The notes beneath the pieces are model-generated. The model ran no database searches. It saw only the letters and a list, made by a program, of their open reading frames with translations, and had not been told where the DNA came from. 64,000 bases of DNA, taken from the IMG/VR virus record IMGVR_UViG_3300008107_000089, positions 1-64,000 of that record, one strand, 5' to 3'. Each line of letters starts with the position of its first letter. Positions within the stretch are counted from its first letter, which is position 1. Made by a program: the position numbers and the translations under genes. Shown piece after piece: positions 1-9,233 of the stretch. This stretch comes from a virus.

Positions 1-2
1 AT

Positions 3-284
3 GATGGTTATGTTGTAGCAAAAGAAGGAGGAACAGATTTATTTAAGGCCTTTGTATCTTTTAAAGATTTTGACTCATTTGTTTCTCAAAAAGTAGCATC
101 ATTTAAACGAAAAGGATTTGACTCAGCAACAACTGCTCAAAAGTTTGGAGAAATATGGTATGCAAAATGGAATGGATACGGAGCTAGAAAGAAAAAACCA
201 GCTAATATTAGTATGGATGATTGGGATAAACAAAAAATTGCAGGAGCCGGAAAAATTTGGACTGATAATGCTAAATATCTATAA
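3..284 (+). CDS. 3' end of an unidentified gene (5' truncated)
   Basis: An open frame runs in from the left edge and ends with TAA at 282-284, overlapping the next start (TAATG). About 93 residues are visible, rich in Lys, Phe and Trp (for example EIWYAKWNGYGARKKK). Phe/Tyr-rich repeats of this kind occur in peptidoglycan-hydrolase or virion-associated proteins, but no catalytic motif is visible. Function unassigned. Confidence 0.55.
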   Translation, partial: DGYVVAKEGGTDLFKAFVSFKDFDSFVSQKVASFKRKGFDSATTAQKFGEIWYAKWNGYGARKKKPANISMDDWDKQKIAGAGKIWTDNAKYL

Positions 285-757
285 TGAGAGTACCTAAAAA
301 TATAGCAAAAGTAAATTACACAACTGGAGGGAAATATGTAGACTCTAATTACAATCCCTACACAGGGTATTACTGTGAAATAAAAGGTAAAGCATACCCT
401 GGAAAAGTATACACAGGAAAATCCAAACCATTAATATTAGCATCTAGTTTAGTTAAAAACAATAAAGTAAATGCGTACTTTTATGAACCTAGTGGAAAAG
501 ACTATGAAAATGGATTTGTGATTAGATATTTTACAAAACATCTTTTTAATGTTCCTGTTTATATAAAAGAAATAAATTTATCTACATTTAATTCTCTTAA
601 ATCAAACACATTGTACCAAACTTTATCCTTAAAATATAATCTTCTTTCTAACAGTTCCACATTTAGTGGTAATGGTTATTTTAATATAGATGAAGTAGAA
701 CAAGCGGAAAAGAAAATGCCTGGGATAAAACTTTATCTTCAAGAAGAGCTTGGTTAA
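284..757 (+). CDS. Hypothetical protein, 157 aa
   Basis: Starts with the ATG that overlaps the stop of the preceding gene, so the two are probably translationally coupled. The protein is Tyr/Asn/Ser-rich with no signal peptide, membrane segment or nuclease motif that I recognise. The composition suits a structural or virion-associated protein, which is inference only. Confidence 0.6.
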   Translation: MRVPKNIAKVNYTTGGKYVDSNYNPYTGYYCEIKGKAYPGKVYTGKSKPLILASSLVKNNKVNAYFYEPSGKDYENGFVIRYFTKHLFNVPVYIKEINLSTFNSLKSNTLYQTLSLKYNLLSNSSTFSGNGYFNIDEVEQAEKKMPGIKLYLQEELG

Positions 758-780
758 GTCAAAATTTTATCTTAAATTTA
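758..780 (+). promoter_or_regulatory. Phage-type promoter (GTCAAA-N9-TAAATTTA)
   Basis: GTCAAA at 758-763 and TAAATTTA at 773-780 match the box pair repeated through the window. The site lies just upstream of the polymerase-like gene at 802 and is followed by AAAGGTTATG, a leader seen before several other genes. Confidence 0.5.
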
Positions 781-801
781 ATATTATAAAGGTTATGAAA
801 T

Positions 802-2097
802 ATGTTTTACATTATAGAGAAATCAGAACAACTAACGCAACTGGGTCCTTTTGAGGATTGTTTCGTTAATTTTGTTCCGGAAAATGATAATTACCATCCT
901 GCATTGACTAATTTAAGTCTAATTTATATTAGACCACTTAATGGTAGGAAAGGATATATGTTGTGTCTTAACCACAATGAATCTCTTAATTTAGATAAGC
1001 AAGAGGTATTTGATTGGTTACTCAATAACACAGAACGTTTATGGTTATTAGATAAAAAGGATGCCTTACATTGGTTCCCTTACAATGATAAATTATTTGA
1101 CGCCCATTTGTTAGATTTTGTTGACTTAACCCAGACATTAGGTAATGCCTGTATTTCTTACTATTATAGTAGCTACAAGCATTTGCCTAATGTCAATTGT
1201 TTAATCCCAATCAGCAAACATTTTGAAGAAAGCGAAGCAATATTCAATGCAACACTACCTACTATTCGTAAATATACATTGCTAAATACACAATTCCAGT
1301 TTCAAAACTTCCGTACCGCATATGTGTTTTATCAAATCGAAAAAAACGGCGTAAAGGTTGATAAAAACTGCTTTATTGATTTCTACCAAGATAAGTTACA
1401 ATACCCACAATACAATTTATTTAAGGGCAAAGTATACACTAGGTATAATCTACATACAACAACTTCACGCCCATCTAATACATTCAATGGCACCAATTAT
1501 GCTGCATTAAATAAAGATAATGGTGAAAGAATATGTTATAAACCTGAAAATGATATGTTTATCGAATTTGATTTTCAGGGATATCACCCACGATTGATTG
1601 GTGAATTAGTAGGATTTGAATTTCCTAAAGATAGAAACACATACGAATATCTTGGTGAAATATTAGGTGTATCACAGCAAGAAGCTAAAGAATTAACATT
1701 CAAACAGTTATATGGTGGTGTTTGGGCTGAATACCAGTACAAACCATTCTTCCAAAATGTAAATACATTTATAGATGGTATATGGGATACGTACCAGTAT
1801 GGAAAATCATATTCAACTATAAATAAAACATTTATACCTGATGTTGAGATGACTCGCAACAAACTATTTAACTATATAGTTCAAAGTACTGAAACATCAA
1901 CCAATGTTGAATTACTAGAATTAGTATTAAGTCATTTAAAAGGTAAAAATACAAAATTAGTATTGTACACTTACGATGCTTTCTTATTCGATTATGATAA
2001 AGATGAGAAAGGATTATTAGAAGAACTAACAAAAATATTACAGTATCCCGTTACAATCAAACGTGGCAAATCATATCACGGTCTAGAAAAAATATAA
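802..2097 (+). CDS. Family-A DNA polymerase-like protein, 431 aa
   Basis: The C-terminal half reads like a Pol I/T7 polymerase palm. TTTSRPSN followed by NGTNYAALN resembles the TGRLSS..PNLQNIP region. FIEFDFQGYHPRL resembles motif A, with the metal-binding Asp kept but Ile-Glu replaced by Tyr-His. EAKELTFKQLYGG resembles motif B, and LYTYDAFLF resembles motif C, with HDE changed to YDA. No 3'-5' exonuclease motif is evident in the shorter N-terminal part. The window also carries a full family-B replicase at 17121, so this is an accessory or divergent polymerase. A second ATG at 795 sits better behind the AAAGGTTATG leader, but its frame stops after 19 codons. Family call moderately secure, activity unknown. 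Confidence 0.65.
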   Translation: MFYIIEKSEQLTQLGPFEDCFVNFVPENDNYHPALTNLSLIYIRPLNGRKGYMLCLNHNESLNLDKQEVFDWLLNNTERLWLLDKKDALHWFPYNDKLFDAHLLDFVDLTQTLGNACISYYYSSYKHLPNVNCLIPISKHFEESEAIFNATLPTIRKYTLLNTQFQFQNFRTAYVFYQIEKNGVKVDKNCFIDFYQDKLQYPQYNLFKGKVYTRYNLHTTTSRPSNTFNGTNYAALNKDNGERICYKPENDMFIEFDFQGYHPRLIGELVGFEFPKDRNTYEYLGEILGVSQQEAKELTFKQLYGGVWAEYQYKPFFQNVNTFIDGIWDTYQYGKSYSTINKTFIPDVEMTRNKLFNYIVQSTETSTNVELLELVLSHLKGKNTKLVLYTYDAFLFDYDKDEKGLLEELTKILQYPVTIKRGKSYHGLEKI

Positions 2098-2106
2098 ATA
2101 TTTATT

Positions 2107-2526
2107 ATGGAACAATTAAACGAACTAGACTTGAATAAATTATTCTGTACATTCACAACTCCATTGGATTTGGAAAGCACAGTGAGCACAATCAATCGTC
2201 GTTACGCTATTATATTCAATAAGATATTTATCTTAGAATCTCCACAGAGCGAAGAATTGATGTGCACATATAATATTGATGCGGGAAATATGCAAGAAGC
2301 CCCAATGGCCAACACTATCCTATTGCATCGTAAAAAGGAAAGTAATACGTTATATACAATTAATGCCTTGAATACACTAATCAAGACGTTAAATAATGGT
2401 GTTTTAGATAAAGCATATATAGTTGATTGGAACCAATATAAAAACTGTATATTGCTTACTGATGGCCCTAATCTACGCAGATTAGACACGGCTATTCACA
2501 GAATTATAGATTTGTCTGCCCACTAG
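2107..2526 (+). CDS. Hypothetical protein, 139 aa
   Basis: Lies 9 bases after the polymerase-like gene and just before the SSB gene, so it is probably part of the replication operon. No recognisable domain; mixed alpha/beta composition, no membrane segment. Its stop codon is directly followed by the SSB promoter. Confidence 0.6.
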   Translation: MEQLNELDLNKLFCTFTTPLDLESTVSTINRRYAIIFNKIFILESPQSEELMCTYNIDAGNMQEAPMANTILLHRKKESNTLYTINALNTLIKTLNNGVLDKAYIVDWNQYKNCILLTDGPNLRRLDTAIHRIIDLSAH

Positions 2527-2533
2527 TTTGGCT

Positions 2534-2558
2534 TTCAAAAGACCCTGTCGTATATTTA
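2534..2558 (+). promoter_or_regulatory. Promoter of the SSB gene
   Basis: TTTGG at 2527-2531, TTCAAA, then GTCGTATATTTA ending at 2558. The TTGG-N15-GTCGTATATTTA layout recurs at 34958, 38337 and 51711, and approximates the Bacteroidota TTTG/TAnnTTTG promoter spacing. Confidence 0.6.
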
Positions 2559-2578
2559 ATTCTAAACATAAAATAGTT

Positions 2579-3403
2579 ATGGATTTATCATTTGTAAAAC
2601 AGAAGTTAGCTGACAATGCTAACAAAGGCGCTAAGCGCGAAAAAATCGATTACACAAAAATTTTCTGGAAACCAAAACCAGGTAAGTACCAAATTCGTAT
2701 TTTACCTAACAAATTCAGAAAAGAATGGCCATTGCGTGAAATTCAAATGCACTATGGCTTCTCTAAAGGACCAATTTTGGCCCTAACAAATTGGAGCGAA
2801 TCAGATCCTATTGTGGATTTTGCTCAAAAGCTTCGTAAATCAGCTGATAAAGATGATTGGACATTAGCTAACAAAATTTCTCCTAAAACACGTTATTTCG
2901 CTCCAGTAATCGTTCGCGATGAATTGGGTGCAGGTGTACGTTTGTGGGAAGTTGGTAAATTGGTAAATGATCAATTAATGGGAATCGCTGCTGATGAAGA
3001 TTATGGTGATTTTACAGACATCACTGATGGTAGAGACTTTACAGTTGAAGCTGTTGATGATATCGTTGCTGGAAGAAAAAGTATTAAATGTACTTTACGT
3101 CCTAAAGTAAAATCAACCCCAATATCTGATGATGCTGATTTCGTTACTAAAGCATTAGATGAACAACCAGATATCTTAGGTATTAATCGTAAGTACTCTT
3201 ATGATCAATTGAAAGATATTCTACAAAAATGGTTGTCTCCTGAAGACGAAACAGAAGCTGAAGCTCCAATTGTATCTAAAGATGAGGAAGATGAAGAAGA
3301 TGACTTCATTAAAGAAATGAATGCACCTGTTCAACCTTATTCTCTAGATATCAAACCAAAAGAGAATGCTGCAGACAAATTTGATTCACTATTTAACGAA
3401 TAA
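2579..3403 (+). CDS. Single-stranded DNA-binding protein, T4 gp32-like
   Basis: The N-terminal core has IFWKPKPGKYQIRILPNK and a nearby HYGFSKGP stretch, as in gp32-type OB-fold proteins. The C-terminus is a long acidic tail (DEEDEEDDF) typical of SSBs that recruit partners. It coats ssDNA during replication and recombination. An ATG at 2579 was chosen over an upstream alternative at 2528 because the promoter occupies 2534-2558. It is followed after 2 bases by the RecA-like gene, matching the T4 functional pairing of gp32 and UvsX. Confidence 0.85.
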   Translation: MDLSFVKQKLADNANKGAKREKIDYTKIFWKPKPGKYQIRILPNKFRKEWPLREIQMHYGFSKGPILALTNWSESDPIVDFAQKLRKSADKDDWTLANKISPKTRYFAPVIVRDELGAGVRLWEVGKLVNDQLMGIAADEDYGDFTDITDGRDFTVEAVDDIVAGRKSIKCTLRPKVKSTPISDDADFVTKALDEQPDILGINRKYSYDQLKDILQKWLSPEDETEAEAPIVSKDEEDEEDDFIKEMNAPVQPYSLDIKPKENAADKFDSLFNE

Positions 3404-3405
3404 AA

Positions 3406-4485
3406 ATGGCAAAAAAAGACAGTTTAACTCAGGTAGTATCTGAGTCCCTAAAAAAATCCTTTGATATTGATGCTTTTAAGAAATCTAAATTCTTGGATCA
3501 ATCTGTAAAGTTTAAACCTCAAAAATGGATTCCACTGTCTAAAGCATTTCAAGATGTACTGTCTATTCCTGGTATTCCGATGGGCCACATAACTTTGTTA
3601 CGTGGTCACTCGGATACAGGTAAGACAACAGCGATGTTGGAAGCTGCAGTAGCAGCACAAAAGATGGGTGTATTGCCTGTCTTTATTGTTACTGAGATGA
3701 AGTGGAACTGGGAGCACGCCCAACAAATGGGCTTTGAAATGTCACCTGTAGTAGATAAAGAAACAGGTGAAGTAATTGATTATAAAGGATTCTTCGTCTA
3801 TGTAGATAGAGGATCATTAAATACAATCGAAGATGTAGCAGCGTTTATAGCAGATATGCTTAATGAACAAGCTAAAGGTAAATTACCATTCGATCTACTA
3901 TTCCTATGGGATTCAGTTGGATCAGTACCTTGTCGTTTGTCTGTTGAATCTAATAAGAACAACAACGAATGGAATGCAGGTGCAATGTCTCAACAATTTG
4001 GTAACTTTATCAATCAAAAGATTATATTATCACGTAAAGAAAACCAACCGTATACAAATACATTTGTAGCCGTTAATAAGGTGTGGGTTGCAAAACCAAA
4101 TTCACCTATGGAACAGCCTAAAATGAAAAATAAGGGTGGTGATACTATGTTCTTTGATTCATCATTCGTAATCACATTCGGTAATATCTCAAACAGTGGT
4201 ACTAGTAAGATTAAAGCAACTAAAGACGGTAAAGACGTTGAATTTGCTAAACGTACTAAAATATCAGCTGACAAGAACCACGTTACAGGTGTACAAACTA
4301 AAGGCACTGTAGTAATGACAGTTCATGGATTCATCGAAGACGATAAGAAAGCGATTGATGATTACAAGAAAGAACACTCTAAGAGCTGGTTACAAATCTT
4401 AGGTTCAACTGACTTCGATGTGGTTGAAGAAGATGAAATGGAAGAAAATTTTAAAGAAGTAAATTTAGTAGACGTTGAAGAATAA
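3406..4485 (+). CDS. uvsX: UvsX/RecA-like recombinase, 359 aa
   Basis: A RecA-fold ATPase with Walker A GHSDTGKT near residue 68 and a Walker B-like LLFLWDSVGSVP near residue 165. A disordered acidic C-terminus (VVEEDEMEENF) follows. It would catalyse strand exchange for recombination-dependent replication and repair. It sits between SSB and the exonuclease; the next gene overlaps its last codons. Confidence 0.88.
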   Translation: MAKKDSLTQVVSESLKKSFDIDAFKKSKFLDQSVKFKPQKWIPLSKAFQDVLSIPGIPMGHITLLRGHSDTGKTTAMLEAAVAAQKMGVLPVFIVTEMKWNWEHAQQMGFEMSPVVDKETGEVIDYKGFFVYVDRGSLNTIEDVAAFIADMLNEQAKGKLPFDLLFLWDSVGSVPCRLSVESNKNNNEWNAGAMSQQFGNFINQKIILSRKENQPYTNTFVAVNKVWVAKPNSPMEQPKMKNKGGDTMFFDSSFVITFGNISNSGTSKIKATKDGKDVEFAKRTKISADKNHVTGVQTKGTVVMTVHGFIEDDKKAIDDYKKEHSKSWLQILGSTDFDVVEEDEMEENFKEVNLVDVEE

Positions 4486-5500
4486 ATACTTTGAATTAAT
4501 TTCAAGTATTCAACCTGATCAACGCACTCAATTAAGTTCAATTTTAATAATAGATGGTCTTAATACATTCTTAAGATCGTTTATTATGATAAACCACATA
4601 AATCCAAATGGCCACCATATTGGTGGCCTAACTGGATTTTTAAAGTCAATTGGTTATGCTATTAAGATGATCAATCCGACTAAAGTGATAATTGTATTTG
4701 ATGGTGTTGGTGGTTCGAATGCTAGAAAGAATTTATACCCCGAATATAAGGCAAATAGAAATGTTAATCGTATGACAAACTACTCTATTTTCTCTTCAAA
4801 GGAAGAAGAAACAGAGAGTATCAATAACCAAATGTCAAGATTAATCCAGTACCTAAAATGCCTCCCCGTTACTGTAGTAGGAATAGATGGATTAGAAGCA
4901 GATGACATTATAGGTTATTTAGCAGGTAAATTCGAAAAGCATTCTGAAACAAAATCAGTGACTATCATGTCTGCTGATAAAGACTTCCTACAGTTAGTCT
5001 CTGACAAAGTACAAGTATACTCCCCAGTTAAAAAGAAAGTATACAAACCAAAAGATGTATTTGATGAATTTGGAGTATCTAGTATTAATTTTATTAATTA
5101 TAAGATATTATTAGGTGATTCCTCTGATAACATACCTGGTGTAACAGGTTTAGGACCTAAAAAATTAACTAAACTATTTCCTGAATTGACAGGCGATAAT
5201 GGAGTTACTTTAGAAAGCATTATAGAAAAATCAGCTGAACTAATTGAAGAAAATAAATTATATCTATCTGTTGTAGAAAGAAGACACCAGCTAGAAATTA
5301 ATAAAAGACTAATGTCTTTGAATGGAGATTTCTTATCACCAGACAATAAACAATTAGTTAAAGATTCATTTAATAGTTCGTTTGAGTTAAATAAATATCT
5401 GTTTCATCAATTGTATGTAAACGATAAACTAGGAGAATCTATACCTAACGTAGACAACTGGCTTCAAGAAGTATTTGGTTATCTGAATTCTCTAAATTAG
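4475..5500 (+). CDS. 5'-3' exonuclease / flap endonuclease (T4 Rnh-like)
   Basis: PIN/FEN fold: LIIDGLNTFLR at the N-terminus, VIIVFDGVGGSNARK, the acidic GLEADDIIGYL and MSADKDFLQL motifs, and a helix-hairpin-helix GDSSDNIPGVTGLGPKK. These carry the metal-binding Asp set of RNA-primer-removing nucleases. TTG is the only start compatible with the full N-terminus and lies 10 bases inside the recombinase gene. Expected to remove primers and flaps during lagging-strand maturation. Confidence 0.85.
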   Translation: MKNKYFELISSIQPDQRTQLSSILIIDGLNTFLRSFIMINHINPNGHHIGGLTGFLKSIGYAIKMINPTKVIIVFDGVGGSNARKNLYPEYKANRNVNRMTNYSIFSSKEEETESINNQMSRLIQYLKCLPVTVVGIDGLEADDIIGYLAGKFEKHSETKSVTIMSADKDFLQLVSDKVQVYSPVKKKVYKPKDVFDEFGVSSINFINYKILLGDSSDNIPGVTGLGPKKLTKLFPELTGDNGVTLESIIEKSAELIEENKLYLSVVERRHQLEINKRLMSLNGDFLSPDNKQLVKDSFNSSFELNKYLFHQLYVNDKLGESIPNVDNWLQEVFGYLNSLN

Positions 5501-5516
5501 ATTTATAAAATAAGTT

Positions 5517-6695
5517 ATGACAACATTAAGTAAATTAAATCAATACGGTCCTCAATTTCAATCCAAAGTTGTAGGAGCATTACTCACTCAAAAGAATTTC
5601 CTAGTAAACGTATCTGATTCGCTTGAAAAAGAATATTTCGAAAATCAAGCAAACCAATGGATCGTAGATGAAATTCTAAAATACTTTACTAAATACCATA
5701 CTGTACCTACAATGGAGGTATTGGCTACTGAAGTAAAGAAAATAGAAAACGAAGTATTGAAAATTGCTATCACTGAAGGTTTAAGAGAAGCATATAAAGA
5801 GTCTCAATCAAGTGATTTAGATTGGGTGGAAAATGAATTTACTAGCTTCTGTAAAAACCAACAGATGAAGAAAGCAATTATGACATCAGTCGATTTGCTT
5901 AATCTAGGTGATTATGATGGAATCCGATTCTTAATTAATGGTGCATTAAAAGCAGGCGAAGATAAAAATATTGGTCACGAATATGATAAAGATGTAGAAT
6001 CAAGATATCGTGAAGATGATCGTAATGCAATACCATTCCCTTGGAAAACATTTAATGATTTAACACAGGGCGGTATGGGCAAAGGCGATCTAGTATTAGT
6101 ATTCGGTAATCCAGGTGGTGGTAAATCATGGGCCGTTGTAGCAATGGGCGCTTATGCCGCAGCATTAGGTTATAATGTGGTACATTACTCACTAGAATTA
6201 GCTGAAGGATATGTAGGTAAACGTTATGATGCGGTATTTACAGGAATACCAGTTGACCAATTAGATAAACATCGCAGTAAGGTTGAGGAAACAATTAGTA
6301 AAGTGCGTGGAAAGGTAGTTATTAAGGAGTTCCCGCCTAAAAGCGCATCGTTTGATACAATTAATGCTCACCTACAACAATTAGAATTACAACACGATTT
6401 CAAACCCGATCTGATTATCATTGACTATTTAGATTACGTTAGAACTAAAGGTAAAAAAGAACGTAAAGATGAAATTGATGATGTTTATGTTGGAGCTAAA
6501 GCATTAGCTAAAGAATTAGGAATACCAGTGATATCACCTTCACAAGCAAATAGAAGTGCTGCAAAATCAGACATTATTGAAGGCGATAATGCAGCTGGTT
6601 CATATGATAAAATTATGATTGGAGATATCATATTATCTCTAGCTCGTAAGAAAAAAGATAAAGTAAACGGAACAGGACGTTGGCAGATGGATTAA
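5517..6695 (+). CDS. DnaB/gp41-like replicative helicase, truncated by frameshift
   Basis: N-terminal helical domain, then a RecA-type motor: TQGGMGKGDLVLVFGNPGGGKSW (Walker A GNPGGGKS near residue 197), DLIIIDYLDYVR (Walker B) and VISPSQANRSA (sensor-like). It should unwind the fork 5'-3' as a hexamer. The frame ends abruptly at GRWQMD (stop 6693-6695). The expected C-terminal extension, DGLTFGSKID, appears in another frame from about 6680. The K-N-R segment that carries the arginine finger in DnaB proteins is missing from both. See findings. Confidence 0.85.
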   Translation: MTTLSKLNQYGPQFQSKVVGALLTQKNFLVNVSDSLEKEYFENQANQWIVDEILKYFTKYHTVPTMEVLATEVKKIENEVLKIAITEGLREAYKESQSSDLDWVENEFTSFCKNQQMKKAIMTSVDLLNLGDYDGIRFLINGALKAGEDKNIGHEYDKDVESRYREDDRNAIPFPWKTFNDLTQGGMGKGDLVLVFGNPGGGKSWAVVAMGAYAAALGYNVVHYSLELAEGYVGKRYDAVFTGIPVDQLDKHRSKVEETISKVRGKVVIKEFPPKSASFDTINAHLQQLELQHDFKPDLIIIDYLDYVRTKGKKERKDEIDDVYVGAKALAKELGIPVISPSQANRSAAKSDIIEGDNAAGSYDKIMIGDIILSLARKKKDKVNGTGRWQMD

Positions 6696-6865
6696 CGTTT
6701 GGTTCTAAAATAGACACGTCAACAGGAAAAATAGATGTATACGAAACCCCATTAGATGAGGATGACGATGATGATTCTCGCCCTGTCAATGCTTACAGTA
6801 ATGTAAACACTGATGATAGAGACTATCTTCAACAAAAGTTTTTTGAACTTGGTGGAGGCCAATAG
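6680..6865 (+). pseudogene. Out-of-frame C-terminal fragment of the replicative helicase
   Basis: Reads ADGLTFGSKIDTSTGKID, then an Asp-rich tail. This is the normal continuation of a DnaB-like helicase after the Arg-finger segment, but it is displaced by one frame relative to the gene at 5517. It has no plausible start of its own apart from TTG at 6680. Best read as the detached end of the same gene. Confidence 0.7.
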
Positions 6866-6880
6866 TATATACTATATTTA
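6857..6880 (+). promoter_or_regulatory. Probable promoter of thioredoxin-RNR unit
   Basis: TATATTTA at 6873-6880, 20 bases before the thioredoxin ATG, with a TTGG at about 6850 and GGCCAAT at 6857. The match to the window-wide GTCAAA box is weak. Confidence 0.4.
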
Positions 6881-6900
6881 TAAACACAATCTAAAAGCAT

Positions 6901-7161
6901 ATGGTAAAGGTTAAAAGGTTCACGGCTACTTGGTGTGGTCCGTGTAAGCAACTATCTCCTCTTTTCGAACAATTAAAGTCGGAAATTGCAGAAGCTAGTT
7001 TTGAAACAATAGATGTAGATCAAAATAGAGAAGAAGTTATGAACTATATGGTTACTTCTGTTCCAACAGTAGTAATTGAAAAGGATGGAGAAATGATAAA
7101 ACGCTTTGTTGGAATCCAACCTAAATCTAGTTACGTTAACACAATTAAGTCACTTATTTAA
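6901..7161 (+). CDS. Thioredoxin/glutaredoxin-like protein, 86 aa
   Basis: Short thioredoxin fold with the redox motif TWCGPCKQ near residue 10 and the cis-proline region TSVPTVVI near residue 58. It lies 12 bases upstream of the ribonucleotide reductase, so it is the likely reductant for that enzyme's C-terminal cysteines. Cytosolic; no signal peptide. Confidence 0.88.
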   Translation: MVKVKRFTATWCGPCKQLSPLFEQLKSEIAEASFETIDVDQNREEVMNYMVTSVPTVVIEKDGEMIKRFVGIQPKSSYVNTIKSLI

Positions 7162-7173
7162 AACAGAACAAAA

Positions 7174-9024
7174 ATGGATGTAACGCAAAGTATCCTTAGC
7201 GAGATCACTACATACATGAAGTACGCTAAATTTAGACCAGAATTAAACAGAAGAGAAACATGGGAAGAATTAGTTACGAGAAATAAAGAAATGCATCAAA
7301 CTAAATTCCCACAATTAAAAGATGAAATCGAAGAAGCTTATAAACTTGTATACGATAAAAAAGTATTACCATCAATGCGTTCATTACAGTTCGCAGGTAA
7401 ACCCATTGAACTTAATAATACTCGTATATTTAATTGCTCTTTTCTTCCTATTGATGACTGGAGAGCATTCAGCGAAATAATGTTTCTATTATTGAGCGGA
7501 ACAGGAGTAGGATACTCAGTACAAACACATCACATTGAACAATTACCTGAAATTAAGGTACCAACTAAACATAAAAGATATTTAGTAGGCGATAGTATTG
7601 AAGGATGGGCTGACGCCGTTAGAATGCTTTGTAAAGCATATTTTACAGGTGCCCCATTACCATTATTTGATTTTAGAGATATTAGACCAAAAGGCGCTCA
7701 GTTAATCACTGTAGGTGGTAAAGCACCTGGTCCTGAGCCATTGAAAGAATGTTTATTCCAATTAGCTAAAATATTTGAACGTAAGAAAAATGGTGATAAA
7801 TTATCATCAGTAGAGGTTCATGATATGGCTTGTCATATTGCAGATGCAGTATTATCAGGTGGTATTAGAAGAGCAGCATTGATCTCATTATTCGATTTAG
7901 ATGATGAAGAAATGTTAACGTGTAAATTTGGAAATTGGTGGGAAGAAAACCCTCAACGTGGTCGCTCTAATAACTCAGCAGTAGTATTACGTCATAAAAT
8001 TGATGAAGAAGAATTCTTTAAACTATGGAAGAAAATTGAACTAAGTGGATCTGGTGAACCAGGCATTTATTTCAGTAATGATAAAGATTGGGGTACAAAC
8101 CCATGTTGTGAAATTGCTTTACGTCCGTTCCAATTCTGTAACTTATGTGAAGTAAACGTTTCAAACATCGAATCACAAGAAGACCTAAATGAAAGAGTAC
8201 GTGTAGGTGCATTCATCGGTACATTACAAGCAGCATATACTAACTTCCACTACCTAAGAGATGTATGGCAGAAAACAACTGAAAAAGACGCTTTATTAGG
8301 TGTTGGTATGACAGGCATTGGATCAGGAGCTATCTTAAAGTATGACTTAAAGAAAGCAGCTGATTTAGCTAAAGAAGAAAATGCTCGTGTTGCTGAAATA
8401 ATCGGTGTTAATAAAGCAGCTCGTGTAACTACAGTTAAACCATCAGGTACTTCATCATTAGTATTAGGTACATCATCAGGTATTCATGCTTGGCACAATG
8501 ATTTCTATATTAGACGCATTCGTGTAGGTAAGAACGAGGCTATTTATAACTATTTAGCTGTTAACCACCCTGAATTAGTAGAAGATGATTTCTTCAAACC
8601 AACAATCCAAGCTGTAATTTCAGTACCTCAAAAGGCACCAGTAGGTTCTATTTTAAGAACTGAAAATGTAATTGATATGTTAGAGCGTACTAAGAGATTT
8701 AATATGCAGTGGGTTAAGAAAGGACATCGTAAAGGTGCTAATACAAATAACGTATCAGCTACTGTATCAATTAAAGAAGGTGAGTGGGAACAAGTAGGAC
8801 AGTGGATGTGGGAAAACAGAAACACATTTAATGGCTTATCAGTATTACCTTATTTCGGAGGTACATATACTCAAGCACCATTTGAAGATATTACTGAAGA
8901 ACAATTCAATGAAATGGCTCAACATTTACATTCAATTGATTTAAGTAAAGTAGTTGAATTTAGTGATGAAACAGCATTGATGGACCAAGCTGCGTGCGCA
9001 GGAGGAGCTTGTGAAATAGTGTAA
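7174..9024 (+). CDS. nrdJ: Class II (B12-dependent) ribonucleoside triphosphate reductase
   Basis: Matches the monomeric adenosylcobalamin-dependent reductase family: PSMRSLQFAG, TRIFNCSFLP, LLLSGTGVGYSVQ, NPCCEIALRPFQFC (active-site Cys and Glu) and VTTVKPSGTSSLVLG. The C-terminus ends CAGGAC, the mobile redox cysteine pair. At 616 aa it is shorter than the roughly 740 aa Lactobacillus enzyme. It makes dNTPs without oxygen or a small subunit, but needs host cobalamin. The upstream thioredoxin is its probable electron donor. Confidence 0.88.
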   Translation: MDVTQSILSEITTYMKYAKFRPELNRRETWEELVTRNKEMHQTKFPQLKDEIEEAYKLVYDKKVLPSMRSLQFAGKPIELNNTRIFNCSFLPIDDWRAFSEIMFLLLSGTGVGYSVQTHHIEQLPEIKVPTKHKRYLVGDSIEGWADAVRMLCKAYFTGAPLPLFDFRDIRPKGAQLITVGGKAPGPEPLKECLFQLAKIFERKKNGDKLSSVEVHDMACHIADAVLSGGIRRAALISLFDLDDEEMLTCKFGNWWEENPQRGRSNNSAVVLRHKIDEEEFFKLWKKIELSGSGEPGIYFSNDKDWGTNPCCEIALRPFQFCNLCEVNVSNIESQEDLNERVRVGAFIGTLQAAYTNFHYLRDVWQKTTEKDALLGVGMTGIGSGAILKYDLKKAADLAKEENARVAEIIGVNKAARVTTVKPSGTSSLVLGTSSGIHAWHNDFYIRRIRVGKNEAIYNYLAVNHPELVEDDFFKPTIQAVISVPQKAPVGSILRTENVIDMLERTKRFNMQWVKKGHRKGANTNNVSATVSIKEGEWEQVGQWMWENRNTFNGLSVLPYFGGTYTQAPFEDITEEQFNEMAQHLHSIDLSKVVEFSDETALMDQAACAGGACEIV

Positions 9025-9025
9025 T

Positions 9026-9232
9026 ATGCAACCTCATTATAGAGATGGTTTTATTGAAAATATTCACTACTACAAAGAAGGTAGTAACATAATATTTAAA
9101 GAATTATTTCATATACAAAGAGGGCAGTGCTGCGGCAACGGATGTCGTCACTGCCCCTTTGATATTAAGCATAAAAAGGGAAGAGTGGTAGTGGCAAAAG
9201 AATTTCGTAAATTGATTGATAAAGAAGAATAA
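9026..9232 (+). CDS. DUF5522-like Cys-cluster protein, 68 aa
   Basis: Contains RGQCCGNGCRHCPF, the cysteine cluster of DUF5522 small proteins common in Bacteroidota. It probably binds a metal. It follows the reductase after one base, so it is co-expressed. Function unknown. Confidence 0.7.
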   Translation: MQPHYRDGFIENIHYYKEGSNIIFKELFHIQRGQCCGNGCRHCPFDIKHKKGRVVVAKEFRKLIDKEE

Positions 9233-9233
9233 A

